DNA from: Chryseobacterium sp. C-71
GTDB taxonomy: Bacteria > Bacteroidota > Bacteroidia > Flavobacteriales > Weeksellaceae
Assembly: GCF_020911865.1 (NCBI RefSeq)
Contig: NZ_CP087131.1
Span: 930,001-994,000, forward strand
DNA: 64,000 bases
Direction of reading: 5' to 3'
Shown: in pieces, positions 8,174 through 16,562 of the stretch
Layout of the letters: each line of letters begins with the position of its first letter
Numbering within the stretch: position 1 is the stretch's first letter
The notes under the pieces: model-generated
What the model was told of the DNA's origin: nothing
Databases searched by the model: none
What the model saw: the letters and a program-made list of their open reading frames with translations, nothing else
Program-made: the position numbers and the translations under genes

Positions 8174-10177
8174 TTATTTATTAAAATTTTCAGCGAAGAA
8201 ACCCAGCATATATTTATACAATTCTAGTCTATTGGCTTCTTTTCCGAATCCGTGACCTTCGTCATATTTAACCATGTACGGAACTTCAAAACCTTTACCT
8301 CTCAAAGCTTTTACAATCTGATCTGATTCATTTATATTCACTCTCGGATCATTTGCTCCTTGCACCACAAATAATGGCTTTTTAATTTTATCAATCTGGA
8401 AAACAGGTGAAACTTCTTTCGCAATTTTAGCTTCTTCAGGATTGTCTAAATCGTACCATATCTGTTTTACCATTTCTTTGTACGGTTTCCAGTATTCAGG
8501 GAAAGAATCGAAGAATGTGAAGATATTTGAAACACCCACGTAATCAACACCACAAGAATATAAATCTGGTGTTTTGATCAATCCCATCAAAGTAGCATAA
8601 CCACCGTGACTTCCGCCATAGATGGCAATTTTATCCTTATCGACCCAACCTTGCGAGATAGCATATTTCACTCCGTCTTCCACATCATCCATTGCTTTTC
8701 TTCCAATCTGTTTGTAGCCCGAATTCTGAAACTCTTTACCATAACCGCCAGAAATTCTGAAGTTAACCTGCAAAGTTGCATACCCACGACTTGCAAATAA
8801 TTGAGTTTCCGGATTAAATCCCCAATCATCTCTGATTCCCTGCGGACCACCGTGAGGATTTACAATCAAAGGAACTTTCTGACCATCAACAGCTGCTTTC
8901 GGTAAAGTAATATATCCATGAATCGTCAAGCCATCTCTGCTTTTGAATTCAATAGGTCTCATTTCCGCCATGTCCTCTTCTTTTAATTGTGGCATCAGGT
9001 CGAGAAGAAGTTTTAGTTTTTTGGATTTGGTATCGTACTCATAATATTTTCCGTATAATTTATCACTGTCAACCACCACTAAAAGTTTAGAATCGTTGTC
9101 ATCGGAAGAAACTACATAAAACTGTTTTTCACCAAATTCAGATTTCAACTGTGCATCAACTTCTTTATAAAATGAACTTACAGGAATGGTTTCATTCTTA
9201 ATACCATTGTAACTGATGTAGTCTAATTCATAATTTCTGTTTTTACCAGCGATACTTACAGAGTTCACATCAAAAGTTGGATTTGAATAAACCTCTTTAA
9301 TGACAGCATTTTTCTTTAAATCATACAGTACAATTCTAGATTTGTCACTATCTAGATTCGTAACGACATAAGCCTCATCTTTATTTTTTGAGTTATCATT
9401 GAATCTCATGATACTGAATGTATCTTTCCAATCTGTTGATTTTATCAGATCAAACTTTCCGGATTGCTGATTTTTATAATAGGTCTTTGTTGTTAATCCG
9501 TTTTCTAAAATCGTATATCCTCTCAAGTTTCCTTCTTTATCAAAAAGGTAGCCGTCGATAGGATTTTTAGGATCTTTATTTTCATAAAGCTGAGTCATCT
9601 CACCGGTAACAAAATTTATTTTGAAAGGCTCAAAAATCTGTTTATTGTTTTTATTCATGGTGACCACAACAAAGTCAGTATCTTTTATGATTTGCACCAA
9701 ACCAATGGTTACTCCATCGAAAGGGGTGAGATCTTTAAGATTTTTTCCATCAATATCTGCTGCGTATAAATGAAGATTTTCATTTCCGCTCTTGTCCTGA
9801 GTATAAAAAAGACGTTTTTTATTCAACCAGCCATAACTTCTTATCAGATCTTCTTTTTCAACAAGTGCTTTGGTCACTTTTCCCGTCGCAAGGTCTTTTA
9901 CGAAAACATGATTTTTACTGTCTTTATCCTTTTCTTTATAAGACAAATATTTTCCGTCAGGCGAGATTTTAAACTGCGAGGCTTTGGGTATTGCAAAATA
10001 ATCCTCAACCTTGTATTTAAAGTTTCCTTTATCGTACGAGATCAATTTTTCTAAAGTAGCTTTGGAAGACACCAATGTAGGATCTCCAGGTAATTTTGTT
10101 GTGGAAGTCTGTGCATTCATCATTATTGCTGAAATAACCACCTGAGCGGCTGTAAAAATTTTAGAATTAATAGTCAT
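8174..10177 (-). CDS. S9 family serine peptidase (prolyl oligopeptidase type)
   Basis: 667 aa with an N-terminal hydrophobic segment ending in MNAQTS, predicting export to the periplasm. Residues about 60-400 form the beta-propeller that gates the active site (SPDGKYLSY, KDKSGNENLHLY). The C-terminal alpha/beta-hydrolase domain carries Ser523 in GGSHGGYA, Asp610 in GANDPRV and His642 in EGHGFG, a complete catalytic triad. The family cleaves short peptides, often after Pro or at dipeptidyl positions. The gene stands alone with its own terminator. A GTCTA-TAT-TAGAC palindrome (10231-10243) lies about 55 bp upstream and could be a regulatory site. Exact substrate preference cannot be read from sequence. 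Confidence 0.93.
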   Translation of the reverse strand: MTINSKIFTAAQVVISAIMMNAQTSTTKLPGDPTLVSSKATLEKLISYDKGNFKYKVEDYFAIPKASQFKISPDGKYLSYKEKDKDSKNHVFVKDLATGKVTKALVEKEDLIRSYGWLNKKRLFYTQDKSGNENLHLYAADIDGKNLKDLTPFDGVTIGLVQIIKDTDFVVVTMNKNNKQIFEPFKINFVTGEMTQLYENKDPKNPIDGYLFDKEGNLRGYTILENGLTTKTYYKNQQSGKFDLIKSTDWKDTFSIMRFNDNSKNKDEAYVVTNLDSDKSRIVLYDLKKNAVIKEVYSNPTFDVNSVSIAGKNRNYELDYISYNGIKNETIPVSSFYKEVDAQLKSEFGEKQFYVVSSDDNDSKLLVVVDSDKLYGKYYEYDTKSKKLKLLLDLMPQLKEEDMAEMRPIEFKSRDGLTIHGYITLPKAAVDGQKVPLIVNPHGGPQGIRDDWGFNPETQLFASRGYATLQVNFRISGGYGKEFQNSGYKQIGRKAMDDVEDGVKYAISQGWVDKDKIAIYGGSHGGYATLMGLIKTPDLYSCGVDYVGVSNIFTFFDSFPEYWKPYKEMVKQIWYDLDNPEEAKIAKEVSPVFQIDKIKKPLFVVQGANDPRVNINESDQIVKALRGKGFEVPYMVKYDEGHGFGKEANRLELYKYMLGFFAENFNK

Positions 10178-10300
10178 AATATCTATGGGATTTAGTTTTA
10201 AAATGATCTATTACTTTAATAAATAATAGTGTCTATATTAGACAACTAAAAATACATAATTGTTACATACTTTTTTTTATTGCCAATTTATTCATAAAGA

Positions 10301-10329
10301 AAACCGAAAAGTACATTACTTTCCGGTTT
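10301..10329 (-). terminator. Terminator downstream of the DoxX gene
   Basis: AAACCGAAAAGT (10301-10312) and ACTTTCCGGTTT (10318-10329) pair with one mismatch. On the minus strand the stem is followed by a T-rich stretch. It closes the long leftward run of small genes at 10355-17153. Confidence 0.65.
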
Positions 10330-10354
10330 TATGATGATATGAAAATTCCTTAAT

Positions 10355-10813
10355 TTAATTCAAATAAATTCCGAAATACCAAGTCCAAGAAATTAAAATA
10401 ATCTGCATCGGAATTCTTTCTTTATACAGATAAGCCATTCCGGGACCTGAGTAATCTCCTTTAAAGATGTTGACATTCTTTTTGGATGAATTAATGTTGG
10501 CTGCAAAAACCAAAATATAAAAAACAATCAATAAAATCGCTGTAATCTCCCGAATTGAAGGAATCATCAAACCAATTCCTGCGGCAATTTCTAAAATTCC
10601 TGTAAAATAAACCCAGAATAATTTAGCAGGAATAAAATCAGGGATCATTAAAGCCATTCCTTTTTGAAATTTAAAATGAGACAAACCTGTGAAAATGATA
10701 AAGACTGTCATTCCTAAATTTCCTGCAAACAAAAAATTCCAGCTTCCCTGAATGAATTTGCACCCGATTAAAGCTATAATAAATGTAACAAAAAGAACGC
10801 TTAATAATTTCAT
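10355..10813 (-). CDS. DoxX-like four-helix membrane protein
   Basis: 152 aa with four predicted transmembrane helices. The central GILEIAAGIGLMIPSIRE motif is the signature region of DoxX-like proteins, and GLSHFKFQKG in the first half resembles the 'AGxxHF' stretch of that family. DoxX-type proteins are small quinone- or redox-linked membrane proteins, mostly uncharacterised. It is the last gene of the co-directional SRPBCC/VOC run. Function beyond family level is unknown. Confidence 0.8.
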   Translation of the reverse strand: MKLLSVLFVTFIIALIGCKFIQGSWNFLFAGNLGMTVFIIFTGLSHFKFQKGMALMIPDFIPAKLFWVYFTGILEIAAGIGLMIPSIREITAILLIVFYILVFAANINSSKKNVNIFKGDYSGPGMAYLYKERIPMQIILISWTWYFGIYLN

Positions 10814-10903
10814 GTCCTAACAGATTATGGATTTTAATTGTAAATTTAATCTAAAAGTTGTAATCTATACTCAAATACCAAATGAACAGCTATTCAACTC
10901 CCG

Positions 10904-11347
10904 CTAATTGGCTTCGGAAAGATTTTTGACTACTTCCAAACCTTTGGTAAAACCATTTTGCATGTGCTCTTCCCAATCTTTCTCGGTCTGTACTTCCACA
11001 TGAAGTTTGGTTTTGCCATCATAATCTATGAGAATATATTTTTCGAAACAACCGCTCCACTGCTTGATTTCCATGCTTTCTGTATCTTCTACTCCATTTT
11101 CATCAACCATTCCGAGATGTTTGAAAATCATCTGATCCGGTTCTTCAATACTGTCGATGGTAGAAACCATTCCGGCACCTTTAGGATTTACAAAGTAGGT
11201 TTTCCCATCCACTTTCCAGTCGGTTTTCATTTGCGATCCTGGACCGAAAAATTGTGTCCATTCACTGTATGTATCTTTTCCCCAAAGAACGTCCCAGACT
11301 TTTTGTTTGGGTGCATTGATGATAATTTCGTAAGATAATGTTTCCAT
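10904..11347 (-). CDS. SRPBCC (START/AHSA1-type) domain protein
   Basis: 147 aa, essentially one SRPBCC domain. It opens METLSYEIIINAPKQKVWDV, the typical first strand and helix of AHSA1-like proteins, and has the WTQFFGPGSQMKTDW loop and a final amphipathic helix (MQNGFTKGLEVVKNL). The fold makes a deep hydrophobic ligand pocket. It is a paralogue of the next upstream gene (METLEFKI start, same helix at the end), indicating duplication. Ligand unknown. The 110-bp upstream gap holds an AAAACACGAAGAGCAC fragment of a dispersed repeat. Confidence 0.85.
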   Translation of the reverse strand: METLSYEIIINAPKQKVWDVLWGKDTYSEWTQFFGPGSQMKTDWKVDGKTYFVNPKGAGMVSTIDSIEEPDQMIFKHLGMVDENGVEDTESMEIKQWSGCFEKYILIDYDGKTKLHVEVQTEKDWEEHMQNGFTKGLEVVKNLSEAN

Positions 11348-11457
11348 AATTTTTATTTTTTTATTTAATTAAAACACGAAGAGCACTAACATTCTACATC
11401 ACTAAAGTAAGTAATCTTTGAATATTCGTACAGTTCATTTGTGAAATCTGAGATTCC

Positions 11458-11886
11458 TTATAATTGATTTTCAGATAGATGCTTTACATTTTTAAGTGCA
11501 TTGGGGAATTTGTCTTCGAAAAACCCTTTAAATTCTTCAGAACTTTTAATTTTCGCAGTCAATTTGGTTCCATCTTCTGTCTCCTCCAAAAGATAAGATT
11601 CTGTGGCATCACCCCAATCCTGAGGCACTTCAACACCATCAAATATTTCTCCCAAATGAATAAAAACCATCTCTCTGTTGGGATCATTTTTAAGAACGCG
11701 GCTGTACATTCCATTGTTTTCGGGATCAAAGAATTTCATGATGCTCTCTTCTTCCCACGTTCCGACATAAAACGAACCTTTGGTAAAAGCAGATGTCCAC
11801 TGTCTATAACTCATATCGTCCCAAAGTACCGTCCACACTTTTTCGGGAGCCGCTTCAATGTCAATTTTAAATTCTAAAGTTTCCAT
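11458..11886 (-). CDS. SRPBCC (START/AHSA1-type) domain protein, paralogue
   Basis: 142 aa from the ATG at 11886. An in-frame extension to 11922 exists but adds an unrelated stretch, whereas METLEFKI aligns with METLSYEI in the neighbour, so the internal ATG is preferred. The domain shows the VWTVLWDDMSYRQWT helix/strand pair, an ESIMKFFDPENNGMYS segment and the closing FPNALKNVKHLSE helix. It lies about 40 bp from the SDR gene upstream and shares the operon-like run. The ligand is unknown. Confidence 0.83.
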   Translation of the reverse strand: METLEFKIDIEAAPEKVWTVLWDDMSYRQWTSAFTKGSFYVGTWEEESIMKFFDPENNGMYSRVLKNDPNREMVFIHLGEIFDGVEVPQDWGDATESYLLEETEDGTKLTAKIKSSEEFKGFFEDKFPNALKNVKHLSENQL

Positions 11887-11928
11887 ACATAAAAATATTT
11901 GATGTTTAATGTTTGATGTCAAAACTAA

Positions 11929-12762
11929 TTATCCGCCTACAAAATCTCCTCCATTGATGTGGATAATTTCACCGGTAATAAAACTAGAATCTTCCGAAGC
12001 CAGAAAAACATAAGCCGGTGCAACTTCAGAGGGCTGCCCAGCTCTTTTCAAAGGAGTGTCTTTTCCAAAAGAGGCAATGTCTTCAAAAGTTTCTTTCACA
12101 AGCGGTGTCCATATTGGTCCTGGAGCTACTCCATTGACGAGAATTTTCCTTTCAGCAAGATTTACAGAAAGTGACCGAATAAATGTCGCAATCGCACCTT
12201 TTGTTGCTGAATAATCGATGAGATGATTGCTCCCACGATACGCTGTAACTGAGGTTGTGCAAATGATCCTTCCACCTTTATTGATGATATTTAAAAAGTC
12301 TCTCGTGAAAGAAATCATCGAAATGATATTCACCTCAAAAGTTTTGGCAATCTGGTTATCAGATATTTTTTCAACATCCGTTTTAGGAAACTGAATTCCT
12401 GCATTATTAACCAAAATATCAAAGGTTTTCCATTGTTTTTTAACTCTCTCCAGACTCTTTGTTCTGAATGATTTTTTGGAAATATCACCTTTCATCAGAA
12501 TACACTGCCGACCTTCCTCCTCTACCAGCTTTGCGGTTTCTTTTGCATCTTTATCATTTTCCTGATAAATTATGGCAACGTCTGCACCTTCTCTGGCAAA
12601 ATGGACTGCAACTGCCTGGCCGATTCCGCTATCACCGCCGGAAATGATGGCTTTTTTGTTCAATAGTTTTTTACTTCCTAAATAATTTTTTCGGATAATT
12701 TCTGGATACAATCCGTCTTTTGGAACTTTCGATAATGATTTTGACTTGTTCTGCGTTTTCAT
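11929..12762 (-). CDS. SDR family oxidoreductase
   Basis: 277 aa from the ATG at 12762; the frame extends two codons further to a TTG, which is less likely. It has the NAD(P) loop SGGDSGIGQAVA, the NNAGIQ motif, and catalytic Ser in CTTSVTAYRG with YSATKGA (Tyr-x3-Lys). The C-terminal GEIIHINGGDFVGG is the usual SDR end. The long basic N-terminal extension (QNKSKSLSKVPKDGLYPEII) before the Rossmann fold is typical of the YghA/YhdF-like 'glucose dehydrogenase-type' SDRs associated with stress. The substrate is unknown. Confidence 0.9.
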   Translation of the reverse strand: MKTQNKSKSLSKVPKDGLYPEIIRKNYLGSKKLLNKKAIISGGDSGIGQAVAVHFAREGADVAIIYQENDKDAKETAKLVEEEGRQCILMKGDISKKSFRTKSLERVKKQWKTFDILVNNAGIQFPKTDVEKISDNQIAKTFEVNIISMISFTRDFLNIINKGGRIICTTSVTAYRGSNHLIDYSATKGAIATFIRSLSVNLAERKILVNGVAPGPIWTPLVKETFEDIASFGKDTPLKRAGQPSEVAPAYVFLASEDSSFITGEIIHINGGDFVGG

Positions 12763-12820
12763 AAGCAAATCTTTTTTTCATTCATAACAACAAACAGCAA
12801 GCCGAAGAGGAAATAGTTTG

Positions 12821-12890
12821 GATGATGGAAGCTGGATGTTGGAAGTTATTTTCAGGCTTTATATTACTTCCAGCCTCCATCATCAAGCTT
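12821..12890. repeat. Palindromic GATGATGGAAGCTGGA repeat
   Basis: GATGATGGAAGCTGGATGT (12821-12839) pairs with ACTTCCAGCCTCCATCATC (12866-12884), with two mismatches. A related copy with 'GGAAGTTGGGAGATGGATGTTGGAAG' character lies at 38147-38200. It sits between the SDR stop-side gap and the double-VOC gene end and may serve as a terminator for the latter. Confidence 0.65.
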
Positions 12891-12902
12891 CCAACCAAAT
12901 AT

Positions 12903-13766
12903 TTAAGAATGGTACGCATCTTCCAAATCTTTAATCACAATTTTCTGCATCTTCATCATAGCCTGAACGACTTTTTGAGCTTTCAGCTGATCAGAATCAT
13001 TCATTAATTGAATTAATTTTTTAGGTACTATTTGCCAACTGATTCCGTATTTATCCTTCAGCCAGCCGCACATGCTTTCTCTTCCGCCATCTGATGTAAG
13101 AGAATTCCACAGATGATCTGTTTCTTCCTGATTATCGGTCATGATAACCAAAGAAATCCCTTCATTAAAATCAAATTTGTGGTCATAAGAATTATCCATA
13201 CAGAAAAAGCTATAATTATCAATTTCAAAGTGTGCATGCTGTATATTTTCCGGAACTTCATGTGTTTCATTTCCTACACCGTCTACATATTTAAGCACAC
13301 CTCCAATTTTAGAATTGGGAAAAATTTCAGTATATAATTCCATTGCTTCAATTGCCTTTCCGTTGTTTTGGTGGATGAACATCAATGTTGGAATAATTCT
13401 TTGATCGCCCTGCTTTTCACCAAGATATAATTGCCAAGTCGTACCAAATTTGTCCCGAACCCAGCCGTACTTTTTACTCCAGGCATACTCCCCCAGTTCC
13501 ATTAAAACAATTCCTCCGTCTGATAATTGATCCCAATAATCTTGAACCTCATCATCAGTTTCACACAATACCATAAACGAAACCGAAGCATTTTTCTCAA
13601 ACTGAGGACCGCCATTTAAAAGCATAAATTTCTGACCAAAAAGTTCAATATTTAAAACAACCGGAGTATCTGTGGTGATTGTTCCGTTAAACACTTTACA
13701 ATAAAACTCTGCTGCTTCTTTTGCGTCCTCATTGTGCCAGAGACACGGGAAAATATTGTTGTTCAT
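12903..13766 (-). CDS. Double-domain VOC (PhnB / 3-demethylubiquinone methyltransferase-like) protein
   Basis: 287 aa made of two tandem PhnB-type VOC domains. Domain 1 (about 1-125) has FPCLWHNEDAKEAAEFYCKV and ends KFGTTWQLYLGE. Domain 2 (about 130-270) repeats the theme: PTLMFIHQNNGKAIEAMELY and DKYGISWQIVPKKL. The duplicated 'K-G-W-x2-D-K-x-G-x-x-W-Q' ends make the internal repeat plain. Despite the family name, such proteins are not proven methyltransferases. The gene is part of the leftward run of ligand-fold genes. Substrate unknown. Confidence 0.88.
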   Translation of the reverse strand: MNNNIFPCLWHNEDAKEAAEFYCKVFNGTITTDTPVVLNIELFGQKFMLLNGGPQFEKNASVSFMVLCETDDEVQDYWDQLSDGGIVLMELGEYAWSKKYGWVRDKFGTTWQLYLGEKQGDQRIIPTLMFIHQNNGKAIEAMELYTEIFPNSKIGGVLKYVDGVGNETHEVPENIQHAHFEIDNYSFFCMDNSYDHKFDFNEGISLVIMTDNQEETDHLWNSLTSDGGRESMCGWLKDKYGISWQIVPKKLIQLMNDSDQLKAQKVVQAMMKMQKIVIKDLEDAYHS

Positions 13767-13854
13767 AATTTTATTTCTTTTAAAAATCTTTAAATATCAT
13801 CTTTAACGTCATTAATCTTGTACAAACAATTGTACTTTTGAGGTTAAAATATTC

Positions 13855-14091
13855 TCACAATTTAAACGATTTACCATGATCTCTCATGTAAATTTTCAAT
13901 TTCTGAATCGTTGTTTTCCCAAAACCATGAAACTGCAAAAGCTCTTCTTCAGAATAATCTGTTAGTTTTTCTAAAGAATCTATTTTTTTTTTTTCCAAAG
14001 CTCTTCTTGCAGGCATTGCTACAATGCCTTTTAAAAAATCGTTTGAAACGGAATGACGATCAATACATATTGCTTTTATAGACTTTGCCAT
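13855..14091 (-). CDS. Stand-alone helix-hairpin-helix protein, RpoA-CTD-like
   Basis: 78 aa from the ATG at 14091 (MAKSIKAI); an upstream ATG at 14109 gives an unlikely MINLII extension. The body is a single HhH module: AMPARRALEKKKIDSLEKLT, then YSEEELLQFHGFGKTTIQKL, closely resembling the C-terminal domain of the RNA polymerase alpha subunit. The family may bind DNA or the polymerase, but no catalytic domain is attached. It sits in the middle of the SRPBCC/VOC/DinB run, in the same direction. Role unknown. Confidence 0.8.
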   Translation of the reverse strand: MAKSIKAICIDRHSVSNDFLKGIVAMPARRALEKKKIDSLEKLTDYSEEELLQFHGFGKTTIQKLKIYMRDHGKSFKL

Positions 14092-14123
14092 GATGATCAG
14101 ATTAATCACGATTAAAAATTACT

Positions 14124-14537
14124 TTAATTATTTTCCACGTACTTGTGGAAATTATTTAAAATTGCGTACCAACCTTCGCGCTGCATCTCTACAGAATTTT
14201 GTTTTTCAGGATCGAAACTGATGTTTACTTTCGTTGTATTTTCGTCTACCTTTTCAAAAATAATCTCAACACTTCGACCATCTTCAATATGGTATTTAAT
14301 CAGTTGAAATTCTATAATTTCATCATAAATTCCTATAAAATCAAATCCGAAACTTCCATCTTTTGCCTCCATTCTGTTATTGAATTTTCCACCTACTTTG
14401 AGATCATTTTCAGAACTCGGGCACTCCCAGCTTTCGTCGGCAAAATTCCATTTGACGATATGTTCAGGTTTGTTGTAATACTCCCAAACTTTTTTTACCT
14501 GTGCTAAAATTGTAATATCTATATTAATCTGATCCAT
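14124..14537 (-). CDS. SRPBCC domain protein
   Basis: 137 aa, a third SRPBCC/AHSA1 member in the run. Features are MDQINIDITILAQVKKVWEY at the start, KPEHIVKWNFADESW, the DLKVGGKFNNRMEAKDGS turn, and the MQREGWYAILNNFHKYVE terminal helix. It is more distant from the two METL paralogues than they are from each other. It lies 32 bp upstream of the HhH gene and 70 bp downstream of a VOC gene. Ligand unknown. Confidence 0.87.
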   Translation of the reverse strand: MDQINIDITILAQVKKVWEYYNKPEHIVKWNFADESWECPSSENDLKVGGKFNNRMEAKDGSFGFDFIGIYDEIIEFQLIKYHIEDGRSVEIIFEKVDENTTKVNISFDPEKQNSVEMQREGWYAILNNFHKYVENN

Positions 14538-14607
14538 TTTATTAATGTTTACTTATTTTAAAAGAAGAGCAACTTTACAGCTGCCCTTTAGTAAGTTAAA
14601 TATAAAA

Positions 14608-15039
14608 CTATTTTGTGTATTCTTCATTGTAATTGATCATCCAATACACATTGTACTTATCCTGGAAACTTCCGAAATAATCACCCCAAAACTGGTCTTC
14701 GAGTGGCATTTCAATGTTTCCACCTTCAGAAAGTTCATTAAAAATTCTCTCTGCATCTTCTCTTGAATCCGGGAAAATAGAAAAATAATTGTTGTTCCCA
14801 ACTGTTAAATTTTGTCCGAATGAAGGAACGATGTCTGAAGCCATCAAAAGATCACCCCCCACTGGAAGTGCGATGTGCATTACTCTGTTTTTTTCTTCTT
14901 CTGAAAGGTTTTCAGTTCCGGGAGCATTCCCCATTTTGTGGATTTCACCAACGAATTCGCCACCGAAAACAGTTTTGTAAAATGTAAAAGCTTCTTCTGC
15001 TGTACCGTCAAAATTGAGGTATGGATTTAATTTAGGCAT
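14608..15039 (-). CDS. VOC family (PhnB-like) protein
   Basis: 143 aa, a single VOC/PhnB domain: MPKLNPYLNFDGTAEEAFTF, YKTVFGGEF, MHIALPVGGDLLMASDI, and the closing FGSFQDKYNVYWMINY. These are hallmarks of the 3-demethylubiquinone-9 3-methyltransferase-like family, whose members are mostly glyoxalase-fold ligand binders of unknown function. It lies in the co-directional run between DinB and SRPBCC genes. Confidence 0.88.
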   Translation of the reverse strand: MPKLNPYLNFDGTAEEAFTFYKTVFGGEFVGEIHKMGNAPGTENLSEEEKNRVMHIALPVGGDLLMASDIVPSFGQNLTVGNNNYFSIFPDSREDAERIFNELSEGGNIEMPLEDQFWGDYFGSFQDKYNVYWMINYNEEYTK

Positions 15040-15082
15040 GATTTTTAGATTTAGGTTAAAATAAAATTGAATATTTAATAGT

Positions 15083-15607
15083 TTAATATTTCATGTTCTC
15101 ATCAAAGTCATATTTCATTCCTTCGTAATTGAGAATTCTTCGCATCAGTCCGATTTGTCCGGAGAGATAATCTTCACGTCCTATGCACATTCCGACAAAA
15201 TTCAGAACGTTTTCCGGGAAAAATTCGATATTCATTCCCATTGGGAAATCTTTATCTAAATCTTCATCAGAAACTTCAAGTAATTTTTGATAAACTAAAG
15301 GTGAAATTTTATGGAAACTGTCTTTCAACTGTTGTAAAGTCGGATATTTGAAATTTTCATCCAACGCTTTTCCTTCAGAGAAATATTCTTTGAATTCAAA
15401 TTTTTCTTCAATTCCGAGAACATTTCCCATGGCGTAGCGCATATCGAGAAAGTTCCCTACCATCCAAACGATGTGATTGGTTCTGCCTTCAATTCTTTTC
15501 AAAGCATCTTCTTCAGTAATTCCATCAAGAACCATTAAAAAATTCTGGCTGTGTCCACGAAACGCAGGAATGATAATTTCTAGTTTTTGTGATTTTGGTG
15601 TGTCCAT
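15083..15607 (-). CDS. DinB family protein
   Basis: 174 aa, mostly helical, fitting the DinB four-helix bundle. Features include LKRIEGRTNHIVWMVGNFLD near residue 40 with a metal-ligand-like His, and a second motif FVGMCIGREDYLSGQIGLMR that replaces the usual C-terminal His motif 'HxxHH' with GREDYLSGQ. DinB proteins often act in bacillithiol or detoxification chemistry, but this member has no assignable substrate, and the reduced His motif may mean altered metal binding. It is 24 bp from the VOC gene upstream. Confidence 0.75.
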   Translation of the reverse strand: MDTPKSQKLEIIIPAFRGHSQNFLMVLDGITEEDALKRIEGRTNHIVWMVGNFLDMRYAMGNVLGIEEKFEFKEYFSEGKALDENFKYPTLQQLKDSFHKISPLVYQKLLEVSDEDLDKDFPMGMNIEFFPENVLNFVGMCIGREDYLSGQIGLMRRILNYEGMKYDFDENMKY

Positions 15608-15631
15608 AAGTATAAGCTATAAGGTTTAAAG

Positions 15632-16042
15632 TTAAGGTTGCGAAGGCATTTGAGATAAATCTGCGAAAGTTACATTCCAGCCATGACCATTGATGTCCCA
15701 GAAAGAGTTTTGATACATCCATCCGTAATCCTGCGGTTCTTCATGCTGAGTTGCACCATTTGCTACAGCAGCATCCACTACCTGATCAACTTCCTCACGG
15801 CTATCTAAACCAATTGAGACCAAAACTTGTGTGGTATCGCCCTTTGGAACAGGTCTTTCAGAAAAAGTCTGGAAATATTCTTCAGTTAAAAACATAACGA
15901 AAGTGTTATCATTTAAAACCACACAAACCGCTTTTTCATCTGAGAATTGTTCGTTAATCGTAAATCCGAGCTTTTTCCAGAAGTCTTTTGTTTTCTGAAC
16001 ATCTTTTACCGGAAGGTTGACATAAATCTGATTGATTTTCAT
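15632..16042 (-). CDS. VOC family protein (tandem copy 2)
   Basis: 136 aa glyoxalase-fold domain. It begins MKINQIYVNLPVKDVQKTKD, has FWKKLGFTINEQFSDEKAVC, and ends with GWMYQNSFWDINGHGWNVTF. It is the same length as, and strongly similar to, the gene at 16076-16486, so the two are a recent tandem duplication. The family includes lactoylglutathione-lyase-like ligand binders with a metal site across two beta-alpha-beta-beta-beta units; the substrate is unknown. The gap to the upstream copy is 33 bp. Confidence 0.88.
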   Translation of the reverse strand: MKINQIYVNLPVKDVQKTKDFWKKLGFTINEQFSDEKAVCVVLNDNTFVMFLTEEYFQTFSERPVPKGDTTQVLVSIGLDSREEVDQVVDAAVANGATQHEEPQDYGWMYQNSFWDINGHGWNVTFADLSQMPSQP

Positions 16043-16075
16043 TTTCGTGATTTTAAATTTATAATAATTAGAATC

Positions 16076-16486
16076 TTATGATGTCGGAAGCTGAGAAACA
16101 TCTCCAAACAAAACCTCCCATTGATGCCCATCTAAATCTGAAAAAGCATGTTGATACATCCATCCGTGATCTCGTGGTTCGCTGTATTCTGAACCTCCAT
16201 TTTCGGTGGCGGTTTTTACCATTTCATCCACTTCGGCACGGCTTTTAACGCCGATTGCCAAAAGAGTCTGTGTAGTTTGTCCGTTTGCGACAGGTCGGTC
16301 TGTGAAAGTTTTGAAAAATTCTTCATGCAAAAACATGGTGTAGATGTGATTTTCTTTCATCACTACACAGATCGCTTTTTCATCTGAAAACTGTTCGTTA
16401 ATCGAAAAGCCTAGTTTAGTCCAGAAATCTCTCGTTTTCTGAACATCTTTTACGGGAAGGTTTACATAAATATCCGTGATTTCCAT
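16076..16486 (-). CDS. VOC family protein (tandem copy 1)
   Basis: 136 aa with MEITDIYVNLPVKDVQKTRD and FWTKLGFSINEQFSDEKAIC, ending DHGWMYQHAFSDLDGHQWEV. It is a near twin of the next gene. Divergence is concentrated in the middle (LHEEFFKTFTDRPVANGQTT versus LTEEYFQTFSERPVPKGDTT), so the copies may have different ligands. It is the first gene after the Crp/Fnr regulator in the leftward run. No exact reaction can be assigned. Confidence 0.88.
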   Translation of the reverse strand: MEITDIYVNLPVKDVQKTRDFWTKLGFSINEQFSDEKAICVVMKENHIYTMFLHEEFFKTFTDRPVANGQTTQTLLAIGVKSRAEVDEMVKTATENGGSEYSEPRDHGWMYQHAFSDLDGHQWEVLFGDVSQLPTS

Positions 16487-16562
16487 TTTGTAATTTTAAA
16501 GGTTAAACATTTAACCAAAATTACCAAGTCAGGATGAAAATGAACTTGCCATAAGACAAGAT

